DNA of 64,000 nt from Ornithinimicrobium cryptoxanthini (GCF_023923205.1 NZ_CP099490.1:1860001-1924000), one strand, 5' to 3'. Positions 1 to 9,290 are shown, numbered from the stretch's first letter. Made by a program: numbers and translations. The notes: generated from the letters alone by a model not told the origin.

Positions 1-1
1 C

Positions 2-433
2 CACGACCAGTCCCCCTTGGAGCAGACACCGCGGGTGCTGGAGGAGTCGGGCCGCGAGTGGGCGCGCGACCGCGTGGACCGGGTGGTCGTCGAGGTCAGC
101 CAGCTTGGGCCCGCGACGACCCCCGGCGCCTGGCTGGCCAAGATCGGCGTCGTCCTGGACCTGCTGGTCGGCTGGGGGCACGCCCCCGAGCTGCGGACCA
201 CGGCCGGAACAGCCGAGACCGACATCCTCCTGCGGGACTGCCCCTTCCTGGCCCTGGCCAAGGACCAGCCGCACCTGGTCTGTGGCGTTCACCGAGGCCT
301 GCTGCGCGGTGCGTTGGACGCCTTGGGCGAGGAGAGCGTCGAGCTGGACCTCGCGCCGTTGGTCGATCAGCGCACCTGCCGAGCACACCTGACTGTGACC
401 ACCCCGTTCGCCGACCGTGGAGAGCAGAGATGA
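2..433 (+). CDS. SufR/ArsR-like transcriptional regulator, C-terminal part (5' end outside window)
   Basis: Only the last 143 residues are present; the frame is already open at base 2, so the start and the DNA-binding helix-turn-helix lie upstream. What remains resembles the effector half of COG2345 regulators, the ArsR-superfamily group that includes SufR. It has a Cys-Pro-Phe, a second Cys 13 residues after the first (in 'HLVCGVHRG') and a third in 'QRTCRAH'. In SufR similarly placed cysteines hold an Fe-S cluster; the spacing here is close but not the same, so Fe-S or redox sensing is an inference. Its stop overlaps the narG start (ATGA), so it is probably co-transcribed with narGHJI and a good candidate for their local regulator. 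Confidence 0.6.
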   Translation, partial: HDQSPLEQTPRVLEESGREWARDRVDRVVVEVSQLGPATTPGAWLAKIGVVLDLLVGWGHAPELRTTAGTAETDILLRDCPFLALAKDQPHLVCGVHRGLLRGALDALGEESVELDLAPLVDQRTCRAHLTVTTPFADRGEQR

Positions 434-3400
434 CAGACACCGCAGCACGACCGCAGAACGAGCAGCTTGGCTTCGACGGCCCACTGTCCGCCGCGCTCGT
501 GGGGACCCGCAGGTTCTTCACGCGCGGCAAGGTCTCCGACGACCAACGCACCCTCTCTCTCGAGGGCGGGCGCGCGGGCGACTCCTTCTACCGCGACCGG
601 TGGAGCCACGACAAGGTGGTGCGCTCCACCCACGGCGTCAACTGCACCGGCTCCTGCTCGTGGAAGGTCTACGTCAAGGACGGGATCATCACCTGGGAGG
701 CGCAGCAGACCGACTACCCGACAACCGGCGGGGACCGGCCGGAGTACGAACCTCGCGGCTGCCCCCGTGGCGCGGCGTTCTCCTGGTACACCTACAGCCC
801 CACCCGGGTGCGATACCCCTATGTCCGCGGGACTCTGTTGGAGCTCTACCGCCGAGCCAAGCAGGAGTTCGGCGACCCCGTCGTCGCCTGGGCCAGCATC
901 GTGCAGGACGAGCAGAAGTCCAAGGTCTACAAGTCCGGCCGAGGCAAGGGCGGGCTGGTCCGTTCCACGTGGGAGGAGACGGTCGAGATGATCGCCGCCG
1001 CCCACGTCTACACCATCAAGCGTTGGGGTCCGGACCGGATCGCAGGGTTCTCCCCGATCCCAGCGATGTCGCAGGTCAGCTACGTCTCCGGCGCGCGCTT
1101 CAACGAGCTCATCGGTGCTCCGATGCTGTCGTTCTACGACTGGTATGCCGACCTGCCCAACGCCTCGCCGCAGATGTGGGGCGACCAGACCGACGTGCCG
1201 GAGTCCGGCGACTGGTGGGACGCGGCATACCTGATCATGTGGGGTTCCAACGTCCCGATGACCCGCACCCCAGACGCGCACTGGATGGTGGAGGCGCGAT
1301 ATCGCGGCCAGAAGGTCATCGCCGTGGCGCCGGACTATGCCGAGAACGTCAAGTTCGCCGACGAGTGGGTCGCCCCCGCACCCGGCACCGACGGCGCGCT
1401 GGCCATGGGCATGGGCCACGTCATCCTCAAGGAGTTCTTCGTCGACCAGCAGGTCGAGTTCTTCGAGGGCTACACCAAGCGCTTCACCGACCTGCCGTTC
1501 CTGGTCTCACTGGTTCCGGTCGACGACGAGGCCGGGGTCGGGGGGGACACGGGGGGCGGAGCCTCCCGTGCGAGTTCCTACCGACCTGGGAAGTTCGTGG
1601 TCGCGGGCGATCTCGAGGGCCACCCCGAGGGCTCGTCGGAGAACGCCATGTGGAAGCCCGTGGTGCTGGACCGAGGCACCGACGACGTGGCCGTGCCGCA
1701 GGGCTCGATCGGGCACCGCTTCGGCCCCGAGGGCGAGGGGAAGTGGAACCTTGACCTCGGCGACATCGATCCGGTCCTGTCGCTGTATGCCGACACCGGC
1801 GACTCGGTGCCCTTGGAGCTGCCCCGTTTCGACAGCGGCGACAAGGTCGTCTACGAACAGCGCGGGGTGCCGGTCCGGCGCATCGGTGGACACCTGGTGA
1901 CCACGGTCCTCGACCTGATGCTGGCGCACTACGGAGTGGGCCGTCCGGGGCTGCCCGGCACCTGGCCGGAGGACCTGGAGGACCCGTCGGTGCCAGCCAC
2001 GCCGGGCTGGGCCGAGGCGATCACCTCGGTGCCCTCGCACCAGATCGCCCGTCTGGCCCGTGAGTTCGCCCAGAACGCCATCGACACCGGTGGTCGCGGC
2101 ATGATCCTGATGGGCGCCGGCACCAACCACTGGTACCACTCCGACCAGATCTATCGCGCGATGCTCGTCCTGACCACCATCACCGGCTGCCAGGGCCGCA
2201 ACGGCGGCGGCTGGGCGCACTATGTGGGGCAGGAGAAGGTCCGTCCGCTGATGGGCTTCCAGCACATGGCCTTTGCCCTGGACTGGGTGCGTCCACCGCG
2301 GCACATGAACCAGACGGCCTACTGGTATGTCAACACCAGCCAGTACCGCTACGACACCTTCACCACTGACGACGTCGGCGCCGGCACCGGCGCCTTCCAG
2401 GGGCGGTCGATGATGGACCTGCTCGCGCAGTCGGTCCGGTTGGGCTGGACGCCGTCCTACCCGCAGTTCAACCGGTCGAGCCTGGTGCTGGCCGACGAGG
2501 CTGCAGAGGCGGGGACCGACGTCAAGGCGTATGTCGTGGACCAGCTCAAGGAGGGCTCGCTGCGGTTTGCCGTCGAGGACCCGGAGGCGGAGGAGAACTG
2601 GCCCCGGGTGCTCACCCTGTGGCGGGCCAACCTGTTCGGCTCCTCGGCCAAGGGCAACGAGTATTTCCTCAAGCACCTGCTCGGGACGACCAACGCGGTC
2701 CGCGCCAGCCAGGCCGGGCCGGACCAGCGTCCCCGCGACATCGCGTGGCCGGACGAGGTGCCCGAGGGCAAGCTCGACCTGCTGATGACGATCGACTTCC
2801 GGATGACGAGCTCGACGCTGCTCTCTGACATCGTCCTGCCGGCCGCGACGTGGTACGAGAAGCACGACATCAACACCACCGACATGCACCCCTACATCAA
2901 CTCGTTCAACCCGGCGATCTCCCCGCCGTGGCAGAGCAAGAACGACTGGGACGCCTGGAAGGAGGTGGCCAAGCGCTTCTCCGAGCTGGCCGCCGACCAC
3001 CTGGGCACCCGCAAGGACGTGGTGGCCAAACCGCTGTGGCACGACACCCCCGAGGCGATGGCCACGGTGCACGGTGTGGTCCGGGACTGGAAGACCGGTG
3101 AGGTCGAGCCGATCCCGGGCAAGACCATGCCGGTCCTGGTGGAGGTCGAGCGCGACTACACGCAGATCTACGCCAAGATGACCGCGATCGGGCCCCTGCT
3201 CGAGAAGGTCGGGATGGTCACCAAGGGCGTGAAGTACGACCCGTCCGACTTTGTCGACCGGCTCCGCGTCGTCAACGGCACCGTCCGGGGAGGGGTGGCC
3301 GACGGCCAGCCGAAGCTGGAGACCGACGTGCACGTCGCGGAGGCGATCATGCACCTGTCGGGCACCACCAACGGTCACCTGGCGACCCAGGGCTTCAAGG

Positions 3401-4185
3401 ACCTGGAGAAGCGCACCGGCGTGCAGCTGCACGACCTGTCGGCCGAGCACGAGGGCAAGATCATCACCTTCGCGGACACCCAGGCAGCTCCGGTGCCGGT
3501 CATCACCAGCCCGGAGTGGTCCGGCTCCGAGAGCGGCGGGCGGCGGTATGCGCCGTTCACCATCAACATCGAGCGGTCCAAGCCGTTCCACACCCTCACC
3601 GGGCGCCAACAGTTCTATGTGGACCACGACTGGATGCTCGACATGGGGGAGGGGCTGCCGACCTATCGACCACCGCTGAACATGACCCTCCTCTTCGGCG
3701 AGCCGGAGATCGGGGCCGAGGGTGAGCTCGGTGTCTCGGTGCGCTACCTGACCCCGCACAACAAGTGGTCGATCCACAGTGAGTACCAGGACAACCTGTT
3801 CATGCTCTCGCTGTCCCGAGGTGGCCAGACGATCTGGATGTCAGACCTGGACGCCGACAAGATCGGCGTCCTGGACAACGACTGGATCGAGGCGGTCAAC
3901 CGCAACGGTGTGGTCGCCGCGCGAGCCATCGTCAGTCACCGGATGCCCGAGGGCACCGTCTTCATGCACCACGCGCAGGACCGGCTGATCGACGTGCCGC
4001 TGACCGAGACGGACAACAAGCGTGGCGGGATCCACAACAGCCTCACCCGGATCCTGATGAAGCCCAGCCACCTGATCGGTGGTTATGCCCAGCTCGCCTA
4101 CTTCTTCAACTACATCGGCCCGACCGGCAACAACCGCGACGAGGTCACCACCATCCGCAAGCGCACCGCACCGGTGACGTACTAA
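430..4185 (+). CDS. narG: Respiratory nitrate reductase alpha subunit NarG
   Basis: Catalytic subunit (1251 residues) that reduces nitrate to nitrite at a molybdenum bis-MGD centre on the inner face of the membrane, taking electrons from NarH. The FS0 cluster ligands are visible as H68-x3-C72-x3-C76-x34-C111, the same spacing as E. coli H49/C53/C57/C92. The segment 'SFYDWYADLPNASPQ' carries the Asp (about D241) equivalent to the Mo-ligating Asp222 of E. coli. Length is as expected for the family. The ATG at 430 is chosen because it overlaps the regulator stop, has a GAGAG-type ribosome site just upstream, and leaves the usual N-terminus before the FS0 motif. It is the first gene of narGHJI; no nitrate transporter lies in the window. 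Confidence 0.97.
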   Translation: MTDTAARPQNEQLGFDGPLSAALVGTRRFFTRGKVSDDQRTLSLEGGRAGDSFYRDRWSHDKVVRSTHGVNCTGSCSWKVYVKDGIITWEAQQTDYPTTGGDRPEYEPRGCPRGAAFSWYTYSPTRVRYPYVRGTLLELYRRAKQEFGDPVVAWASIVQDEQKSKVYKSGRGKGGLVRSTWEETVEMIAAAHVYTIKRWGPDRIAGFSPIPAMSQVSYVSGARFNELIGAPMLSFYDWYADLPNASPQMWGDQTDVPESGDWWDAAYLIMWGSNVPMTRTPDAHWMVEARYRGQKVIAVAPDYAENVKFADEWVAPAPGTDGALAMGMGHVILKEFFVDQQVEFFEGYTKRFTDLPFLVSLVPVDDEAGVGGDTGGGASRASSYRPGKFVVAGDLEGHPEGSSENAMWKPVVLDRGTDDVAVPQGSIGHRFGPEGEGKWNLDLGDIDPVLSLYADTGDSVPLELPRFDSGDKVVYEQRGVPVRRIGGHLVTTVLDLMLAHYGVGRPGLPGTWPEDLEDPSVPATPGWAEAITSVPSHQIARLAREFAQNAIDTGGRGMILMGAGTNHWYHSDQIYRAMLVLTTITGCQGRNGGGWAHYVGQEKVRPLMGFQHMAFALDWVRPPRHMNQTAYWYVNTSQYRYDTFTTDDVGAGTGAFQGRSMMDLLAQSVRLGWTPSYPQFNRSSLVLADEAAEAGTDVKAYVVDQLKEGSLRFAVEDPEAEENWPRVLTLWRANLFGSSAKGNEYFLKHLLGTTNAVRASQAGPDQRPRDIAWPDEVPEGKLDLLMTIDFRMTSSTLLSDIVLPAATWYEKHDINTTDMHPYINSFNPAISPPWQSKNDWDAWKEVAKRFSELAADHLGTRKDVVAKPLWHDTPEAMATVHGVVRDWKTGEVEPIPGKTMPVLVEVERDYTQIYAKMTAIGPLLEKVGMVTKGVKYDPSDFVDRLRVVNGTVRGGVADGQPKLETDVHVAEAIMHLSGTTNGHLATQGFKDLEKRTGVQLHDLSAEHEGKIITFADTQAAPVPVITSPEWSGSESGGRRYAPFTINIERSKPFHTLTGRQQFYVDHDWMLDMGEGLPTYRPPLNMTLLFGEPEIGAEGELGVSVRYLTPHNKWSIHSEYQDNLFMLSLSRGGQTIWMSDLDADKIGVLDNDWIEAVNRNGVVAARAIVSHRMPEGTVFMHHAQDRLIDVPLTETDNKRGGIHNSLTRILMKPSHLIGGYAQLAYFFNYIGPTGNNRDEVTTIRKRTAPVTY

Positions 4186-4206
4186 AGACCACCCACCCGA
4201 GCCCCT

Positions 4207-4235
4207 CCGGGGGCGCTCGGGGGCAGCGCCCCCGG
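4207..4235. promoter_or_regulatory. Perfect 11-bp stem-loop between narG and narH
   Basis: Arms CCGGGGGCGCT (4207-4217) and AGCGCCCCCGG (4225-4235) are exact complements around a 7-base loop. The structure fills most of the only real gap in narGHJI and ends 24 bases before the narH start. No T-run follows, so it looks more like an intercistronic mRNA stability or processing element than a terminator. Confidence 0.6.
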
Positions 4236-4259
4236 GTGACGGCATACAGGAGAGATCAC

Positions 4260-6011
4260 ATGCGAGTCATGGCACAGATGGCCATGGTCATGAACCTGGA
4301 CAAGTGCATCGGGTGTCACACCTGCTCGGTCACGTGCAAGCAGGCCTGGACCAACCGCAGCGGCATGGAGTACGTCTGGTTCAACAACGTCGAGACGCGG
4401 CCTGGGCTGGGCTACCCGCGCGGCTACCAGGACCAGGAGGAGTGGAAGGGCGGCTGGGTGCGCACCCCGGCGGGGCGGCTCAAGCTGCGCTCCGGCGGGA
4501 GGCTCAACAGGCTGCTCAACATCTTCTCCAACCCCAAGCTGCCCTCGATCGAGGAGTACTACGAACCCTGGACCTATGACTACGAGACCCTGCTGAACGC
4601 CCCGGCCCAGGAGAACTTCCCGGTCGCCAAGCCCTACTCGCTGATCTCGGGCAAGCAGATGAACATCGAGTGGTCTGCCAACTGGGACGATGACCTCGGC
4701 GGCAGCAAGCAGCACGCGGCCAAGGACCTGATGCTCAAGGGCATCGAGGACAAGGTCAAGATGGAGTTTGACGAGACCTTCATGTTCTATCTGCCGCGGA
4801 TCTGCGAGCACTGCCTCAACCCCAGCTGCGCGGCGGCCTGTCCCTCCGGAGCGATCTACAAGCGTGAGGAGGACGGCATCGTCCTGGTCGACCAGGACAA
4901 GTGCCGTGGCTGGCGGATGTGCGTCACCGGCTGCCCCTACAAGAAGGTCTACTTCAACCACAAGACCGGCAAGGCCGAGAAGTGCACCTTCTGCTATCCC
5001 CGCATCGAGGTGGGCATCCCGACCGTGTGCGCCGAGACCTGCGTGGGCCGGCTGCGCTACATCGGTCTGATGCTGTATGACGCCGACAAGGTGCTCGAGG
5101 CGGCGTCGGTCGAGGACGAGCACGACCTCTATGAGGCGCAGCGCGCGGTCTTCCTCGACCCGCACGACCCGGTCGTCCAGCGGGAGGCCGAGCGTGCCGG
5201 GATCCCCGGTGACTGGGTCGAGGCGGCCAAGAAGTCGCCGGTGTGGCGCCTGATCAGTGAATACAAGGTGGCTCTGCCGCTGCACCCGGAGTACCGCACC
5301 ATGCCGATGGTGTGGTACATCCCGCCGCTGTCACCGGTGGTCGACGTGATCAAGGACACCGGTCATGACGCGGAGGACACCGACAACCTGTTCGCGGCGA
5401 TCGATGCGCTGCGGATCCCGATCGAATACCTCGCCAACCTGTTCACGGCGGGCGACCCAAAGCCGGTCGACCTGGTCCTGCGCAAGCTTGCGGCGATGCG
5501 CTCCTACATGCGTGACATCAACCTGGGTCGTGACCCGCAGGCCCACATCCCCGAGTCGGTCGGCATGACCGAGGAGGAGATCTACGAGATGTATCGCCTG
5601 CTCGCGATCGCCAAGTATGACGAGCGCTACGTGATCCCGTCGGCGCATGGTGAGGAGGCGCACGCTCTGGAGGAGACTGCCACGGACTGCCCCGTCAGTG
5701 GTTACGACGACGAGCTGATGGAGCTGTCGGGTCCCTTCGGTGAGGGGTCCGGTCGTGGTGGCACCACTCCTGTCGCCGTCGAGAACTTCCAGATGCTCCA
5801 GCAGCGGCAGACCTCTGACGTCCTGCTGTCCGGTGGCTCCAAGAGGGGGCGGGTCAACCTGCTCAACTGGGACGGCAAGGGCGTGCCCGCGGGGATGTTC
5901 CCGGACAGCGAGAAGGACGCCTCGGTCAGGACCGTCGACGAGCCGGCCCAGCTGGACAGCCCGCACTCCCGCCCGGACAACACCGCCGGGTCGGACGGGA
6001 AGGTCACCTGA
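4260..6011 (+). CDS. narH: Respiratory nitrate reductase beta subunit NarH
   Basis: Iron-sulfur electron-transfer subunit (583 residues) linking the NarI hemes to NarG. The first cluster motif is C16-x2-C19-x2-C22-x3-C26. Three more cysteine groups lie at about residues 180-265. The third group reads 'CRGWRMCVTGCP', with Trp in place of one Cys, the hallmark of the [3Fe-4S] cluster of NarH. The start is ATG 4260, preceded by AGGAGA about 6 bases upstream; an in-frame GTG at 4236 lies inside the intercistronic hairpin and is unlikely. The final ~100 residues extend past the Fe-S core and are Gly/Asp-rich. Its TGA overlaps the narJ ATG (TGATG). Confidence 0.97.
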   Translation: MRVMAQMAMVMNLDKCIGCHTCSVTCKQAWTNRSGMEYVWFNNVETRPGLGYPRGYQDQEEWKGGWVRTPAGRLKLRSGGRLNRLLNIFSNPKLPSIEEYYEPWTYDYETLLNAPAQENFPVAKPYSLISGKQMNIEWSANWDDDLGGSKQHAAKDLMLKGIEDKVKMEFDETFMFYLPRICEHCLNPSCAAACPSGAIYKREEDGIVLVDQDKCRGWRMCVTGCPYKKVYFNHKTGKAEKCTFCYPRIEVGIPTVCAETCVGRLRYIGLMLYDADKVLEAASVEDEHDLYEAQRAVFLDPHDPVVQREAERAGIPGDWVEAAKKSPVWRLISEYKVALPLHPEYRTMPMVWYIPPLSPVVDVIKDTGHDAEDTDNLFAAIDALRIPIEYLANLFTAGDPKPVDLVLRKLAAMRSYMRDINLGRDPQAHIPESVGMTEEEIYEMYRLLAIAKYDERYVIPSAHGEEAHALEETATDCPVSGYDDELMELSGPFGEGSGRGGTTPVAVENFQMLQQRQTSDVLLSGGSKRGRVNLLNWDGKGVPAGMFPDSEKDASVRTVDEPAQLDSPHSRPDNTAGSDGKVT

Positions 6012-6784
6012 TGCTTCCCTGGCGGCGACACCGGCGCACCACCTCACGTCTGGACCCCAGGGTGCAGGCCGACGGTTGGCAGCTGTGCTCGCTCCTGCTC
6101 GACTACCCGGACGAAGCACTGGTGGAGCGGCTCCCGGTCCTGTGCGAGGTCGCGGCCGCGTTGCCGCCGGAGCTGGCCGAGCCCTTGGCACGGTTCCTGA
6201 CCCATGCGGGCGGGACGAGTCTCGACGTGCTCCAGCAGGACTACGTCGAGACCTTCGACGTCACCCGCAAGTGCGCGTTGCACCTGACCTACTTCCTGCA
6301 CGGCGACACGCGCAACAGGGGAGTGGCGCTGGTCCAGTTCAAGCAGCTCTTCCGTGAGCACGGGGTCGAGCTCACGGACGGCGACGGCGAGCTGCCCGAC
6401 CATCTCGCGGTCGTGCTCGAGTTCGGGGCCACCGTCGCCCCCGACGCGGCGTGGAAGATCCTCAACGACCACCGCGTAGGCATCGAGCTGCTGCGCAGGG
6501 CCCTGCTGAAGCGAGAGTCCCCCTGGGCCGACGTGGTCCAGGCGGTCCGGGCCACCCTGCCCGAGCTCAAGGGTGACGACAACCAGGCACTCGCCCGGTT
6601 GATCTCCCAGGGCCCACCGCAGGAGACGGTCGGCCTGGACGACGCGGCGCTCAACGCCCCCTATGCCATCGACCCGGCACTGGACCAGATGCACGCCCCG
6701 GCAGCGGGATGCGGTGACGGTTCTACCTCGACCAGCAGTAGTCAGTCTCTCGGCACATCTATCCCCGTAGGAGCCCCCCGATGA
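6011..6784 (+). CDS. narJ: Nitrate reductase assembly chaperone NarJ
   Basis: Cytoplasmic chaperone (257 residues) of the NarJ/TorD-like all-helical family, needed for Mo cofactor insertion into NarG and not part of the final enzyme. Family features include 'LCSLLLDYPDEAL' near residue 22 and 'DYVETFDVTRKCALHLTYF' near 77-95. It overlaps narH by one base at its start and narI by four at its end (ATGA), so translation is coupled through the operon. The last ~45 residues are low-complexity Ser/Thr-rich, as is common at this C-terminus. Confidence 0.93.
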   Translation: MLPWRRHRRTTSRLDPRVQADGWQLCSLLLDYPDEALVERLPVLCEVAAALPPELAEPLARFLTHAGGTSLDVLQQDYVETFDVTRKCALHLTYFLHGDTRNRGVALVQFKQLFREHGVELTDGDGELPDHLAVVLEFGATVAPDAAWKILNDHRVGIELLRRALLKRESPWADVVQAVRATLPELKGDDNQALARLISQGPPQETVGLDDAALNAPYAIDPALDQMHAPAAGCGDGSTSTSSSQSLGTSIPVGAPR

Positions 6785-7518
6785 GCACCTTCCTCTGGGT
6801 GATCTTTCCCTATATCTGCCTGGCGGTCTTTGTCGTCGGGCACGTCTGGCGCTATCGCTACGACAAGTTCGGCTGGACCACCCGCAGCTCGCAGCTCTAT
6901 GAGACCAAGCTGCTGCGGATCGGCAGCCCGCTGTTCCACTTCGGCATCCTCGGTGTGGCGGGCGGGCACTTCCTGGGGTTGATCGTCCCGCAGAGCCTGA
7001 CCGACCGGATCGGCATCAGCCACGACATGTATCACTTCGTCGCGATGGCCTTCGGCATCCCGGCCGGCATCGCCGCGCTCGCCGGTCTGGTCATCCTGGT
7101 CTATCGCCGCCGCACCGTCGGTCCGGTCTTCTCCGCGACGACCGTCAACGACAAGGTGATGTATGCCGTGCTAGGACTGGTCATCGTGCTCGGCATGTGG
7201 AACACGATCGCCGGCGGTCTGCTGACCATCGGAGGCGAGTACAACTACCGTGACGGTGTCTCGCCGTGGTTCCGCCAGATCTTCTGGTTCCAGCCGGATG
7301 CCTCGCTGATGGAGGGCGCACCGCTCGGCTTCCAGCTGCACGCGTTCTTTGCGTTCCTGCTCTTTGCGATGTGGCCGTTCACCCGCCTGGTCCACGTCTT
7401 CAGCGCTCCGATCGGCTACTTCACTCGGCCCTACATCGTCTACCGCAGCCGCGACGATCGTCCGGGCGCGGGCGCTGGCACTCGAGCACCGAAGCGGGGT
7501 TGGGAGAAGGTTGGCTAA
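6781..7518 (+). CDS. narI: Respiratory nitrate reductase gamma subunit NarI (cytochrome b)
   Basis: Membrane anchor (245 residues) with five predicted helices that oxidises menaquinol and passes electrons through two b hemes to NarH. Histidines fitting the heme ligands are in 'SPLFHFG', 'AGGHFLG', 'FQLHAFF' and 'TRLVHVF', with the same spacing as E. coli NarI H56, H66, H187 and H205. It starts inside the narJ stop (ATGA). The MoeB-like gene begins within its last eight bases, which extends the operon into cofactor synthesis. Confidence 0.95.
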   Translation: MSTFLWVIFPYICLAVFVVGHVWRYRYDKFGWTTRSSQLYETKLLRIGSPLFHFGILGVAGGHFLGLIVPQSLTDRIGISHDMYHFVAMAFGIPAGIAALAGLVILVYRRRTVGPVFSATTVNDKVMYAVLGLVIVLGMWNTIAGGLLTIGGEYNYRDGVSPWFRQIFWFQPDASLMEGAPLGFQLHAFFAFLLFAMWPFTRLVHVFSAPIGYFTRPYIVYRSRDDRPGAGAGTRAPKRGWEKVG

Positions 7519-8665
7519 CAGTCCGACCGTCGATCCAGTCGACAGCCTCACCCCTGACCAGCTGACCCGCTACTCGCGCCATCTGCTGCTGCCGGGGATC
7601 GGGTTGGAGGGCCAGAAGCGGCTGGTCAACGCCCGCGTCGCCGTGGTCGGTGCTGGCGGGCTCGGCTCGCCGGCGCTGCTCTACCTGGCCGCAGCCGGCG
7701 TCAGTCACCTCACGGTCATCGACGACGACCAGATCGACCTGACAAACCTGCAGCGCCAGGTGATCCACCGCACTGCCGACGTCGGGATGTCCAAGGTGGA
7801 CAGTGCCGCTCGCGCGGTCCGCGACCTCAACCCGCTGGTCACCGTCGACGGTGTGCGCGACCATCTCGACGAGGACAACGTGCGCGGCATCCTTGCCGGG
7901 CACCACGTGATCCTGGACGGCAGCGACAACTTTGACACCCGTTATGTCGTCAACGACGCGGCGATGGCCCTGGGGATCCCCCTCGTGTGGGCAGCGGTCC
8001 TGCGCTTCGACGCGCAGATCAGCACCTTCCTGCCCCCTGGGCTGGGTGGCGCCGGCGCCGTGCAGCTGCGCGACCTGTTCCCGGTGCCGCCGCGCCCCGA
8101 GGACGTGCCCAGCTGCGCCGAGGCCGGCGTCCTGGGCGCGATGGTCGGTCAGGTCGGCTCGATCATGGCTGCCGAGGCGGTCAAGCTGATCACCGGCACC
8201 GGCGAGCCGCTGGTGGGGCGGATCCTCCTGCTCGACGCGCTCACCCAGCGCACACGCGAGATCCCGCTGCGCCCGGCGGCTGCCGACGCCGGCACCGCGA
8301 CGCCGCACCGTGCCCGGATGCCCGAGGCCGGTGAGAGCCGGGACCTCGTGGCCATCCCGGAGATGACGGCGACCGAGGTGCATGACGGTCTGGACGCGTT
8401 GCAGGTCATCGACGTGCGGGAGCCGGGGGAGCACGCGCTCGGGACGGTGCCGGGTGCGCGCACCATCCCTGTCGGCGAGGTGCTGACCTGGGAGGACCGG
8501 GCCGCCGTCGGCGACGGGCCGGTGGTGCTCTACTGCAAGACCGGACCGCGGGCCGGCCGGGCGGCCCGCCACCTGGTCCATCTCGGCCACCCCGACGTGC
8601 GGGTGATGACCGGCGGGATCCTGCAGTGGATCGAGGACGTCGACCCGAGTCTGCCGAGATACTGA
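7511..8665 (+). CDS. MoeB/ThiF-type adenylyltransferase with C-terminal rhodanese domain
   Basis: An E1-like enzyme expected to adenylate the C-terminal Gly-Gly of a MoaD/ThiS protein so that sulfur can be loaded for molybdopterin synthesis. The ThiF domain (about residues 15-255) has nucleotide-binding 'VVGAGGLGSP', 'NLQRQVIH' and the conserved Cys in 'VPSCAEAGVLG' (about C202). The rhodanese domain (about 285-384) has active-site 'CKTGPR' (about C342). Oddly, both CxxC pairs that hold zinc in classical MoeB/MoeZ are absent: the usual Cys-x-x-Cys before the catalytic Cys reads 'GAGAVQLRDLFP'. The start is inferred as TTG 7511, with GGGAGAAGG immediately upstream and an 8-base overlap with narI; no better in-frame start precedes the ThiF domain. 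The moaD at 11971 is a likely partner. Confidence 0.85.
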   Translation: MANSPTVDPVDSLTPDQLTRYSRHLLLPGIGLEGQKRLVNARVAVVGAGGLGSPALLYLAAAGVSHLTVIDDDQIDLTNLQRQVIHRTADVGMSKVDSAARAVRDLNPLVTVDGVRDHLDEDNVRGILAGHHVILDGSDNFDTRYVVNDAAMALGIPLVWAAVLRFDAQISTFLPPGLGGAGAVQLRDLFPVPPRPEDVPSCAEAGVLGAMVGQVGSIMAAEAVKLITGTGEPLVGRILLLDALTQRTREIPLRPAAADAGTATPHRARMPEAGESRDLVAIPEMTATEVHDGLDALQVIDVREPGEHALGTVPGARTIPVGEVLTWEDRAAVGDGPVVLYCKTGPRAGRAARHLVHLGHPDVRVMTGGILQWIEDVDPSLPRY

Positions 8666-9279
8666 TGCCGAGCGATGACCGGGCGCCGCAGCGACCGGCC
8701 CGACCCGAGCACGACATCATCGTGCTGGCGGGCGGTCGCGGCTCCCGGCTCGGCGGGATGGACAAGGCGGCGCTTGAGGTCGCCGGACGGCGACTGCTGG
8801 ACCGGGTGCTGGACTCTGCGGCGGCGGCACGCCGGGTCGTGGTCGTCGGGCCGGTCGCTGTCGTCGAGCCGGTCCTGCAGACGGTGGAGGAGCCGCCTGG
8901 CGGCGGACCCGTCGCCGGCATCGCCGCCGGCATGATGACCCTTGGTGCGCTGCCCGGCACGGTCGCGTGGACCCTGGTCCTGGCGGTGGACCAGCCGCAG
9001 GCCGCCGCCGCGGTCCCCGACCTGCTCGAGGCGGCCGCCCACGCCGGGTCTCACGTCGAGATGGTGTGTCCCCAGGACACGACGGGGCACCCTCAGTGGC
9101 TGCTCGCCGCCTACCGCACCACCGCGCTGGTTTCCGCACTGGACCGCGTCGGCACGGGTCACGGGACGTCGGTCCGACGACTCGTCGCTGACCTCTCCTG
9201 GGCCCCCGCGAGCGCGGCCCACGTGGGCGACATCGACACGTGGGAGGACCATGCGGCCTGGCAGGCCCGGCTGGAGTGA
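8665..9279 (+). CDS. mobA: MobA-like molybdenum cofactor guanylyltransferase
   Basis: Predicted to transfer GMP from GTP to molybdopterin, giving the MGD cofactor that NarG needs. The 204-residue protein has the nucleotidyltransferase signature 'LAGGRGSRLGGMDKAAL' at about residues 21-37 and a later 'GGGPVAGIAAGM' loop. The Asp usually found in the 'DMP' motif is in 'LAVDQPQ'. The start is ATG 8665, overlapping the previous stop (TGATG), so it is translationally coupled to the MoeB-like gene. MobA and MocA-type enzymes are hard to separate by eye, but the nar context favours MobA. Confidence 0.82.
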   Translation: MPSDDRAPQRPARPEHDIIVLAGGRGSRLGGMDKAALEVAGRRLLDRVLDSAAAARRVVVVGPVAVVEPVLQTVEEPPGGGPVAGIAAGMMTLGALPGTVAWTLVLAVDQPQAAAAVPDLLEAAAHAGSHVEMVCPQDTTGHPQWLLAAYRTTALVSALDRVGTGHGTSVRRLVADLSWAPASAAHVGDIDTWEDHAAWQARLE

Positions 9280-9290
9280 GGCCCACCCCC

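Noticed and set aside
1507..3777. Long open frame on the minus strand opposite narG (about 756 codons)
   Set aside because: It is antisense to a clear narG, has no recognisable domains and His/Val/Arg-rich composition typical of a GC-rich shadow frame.
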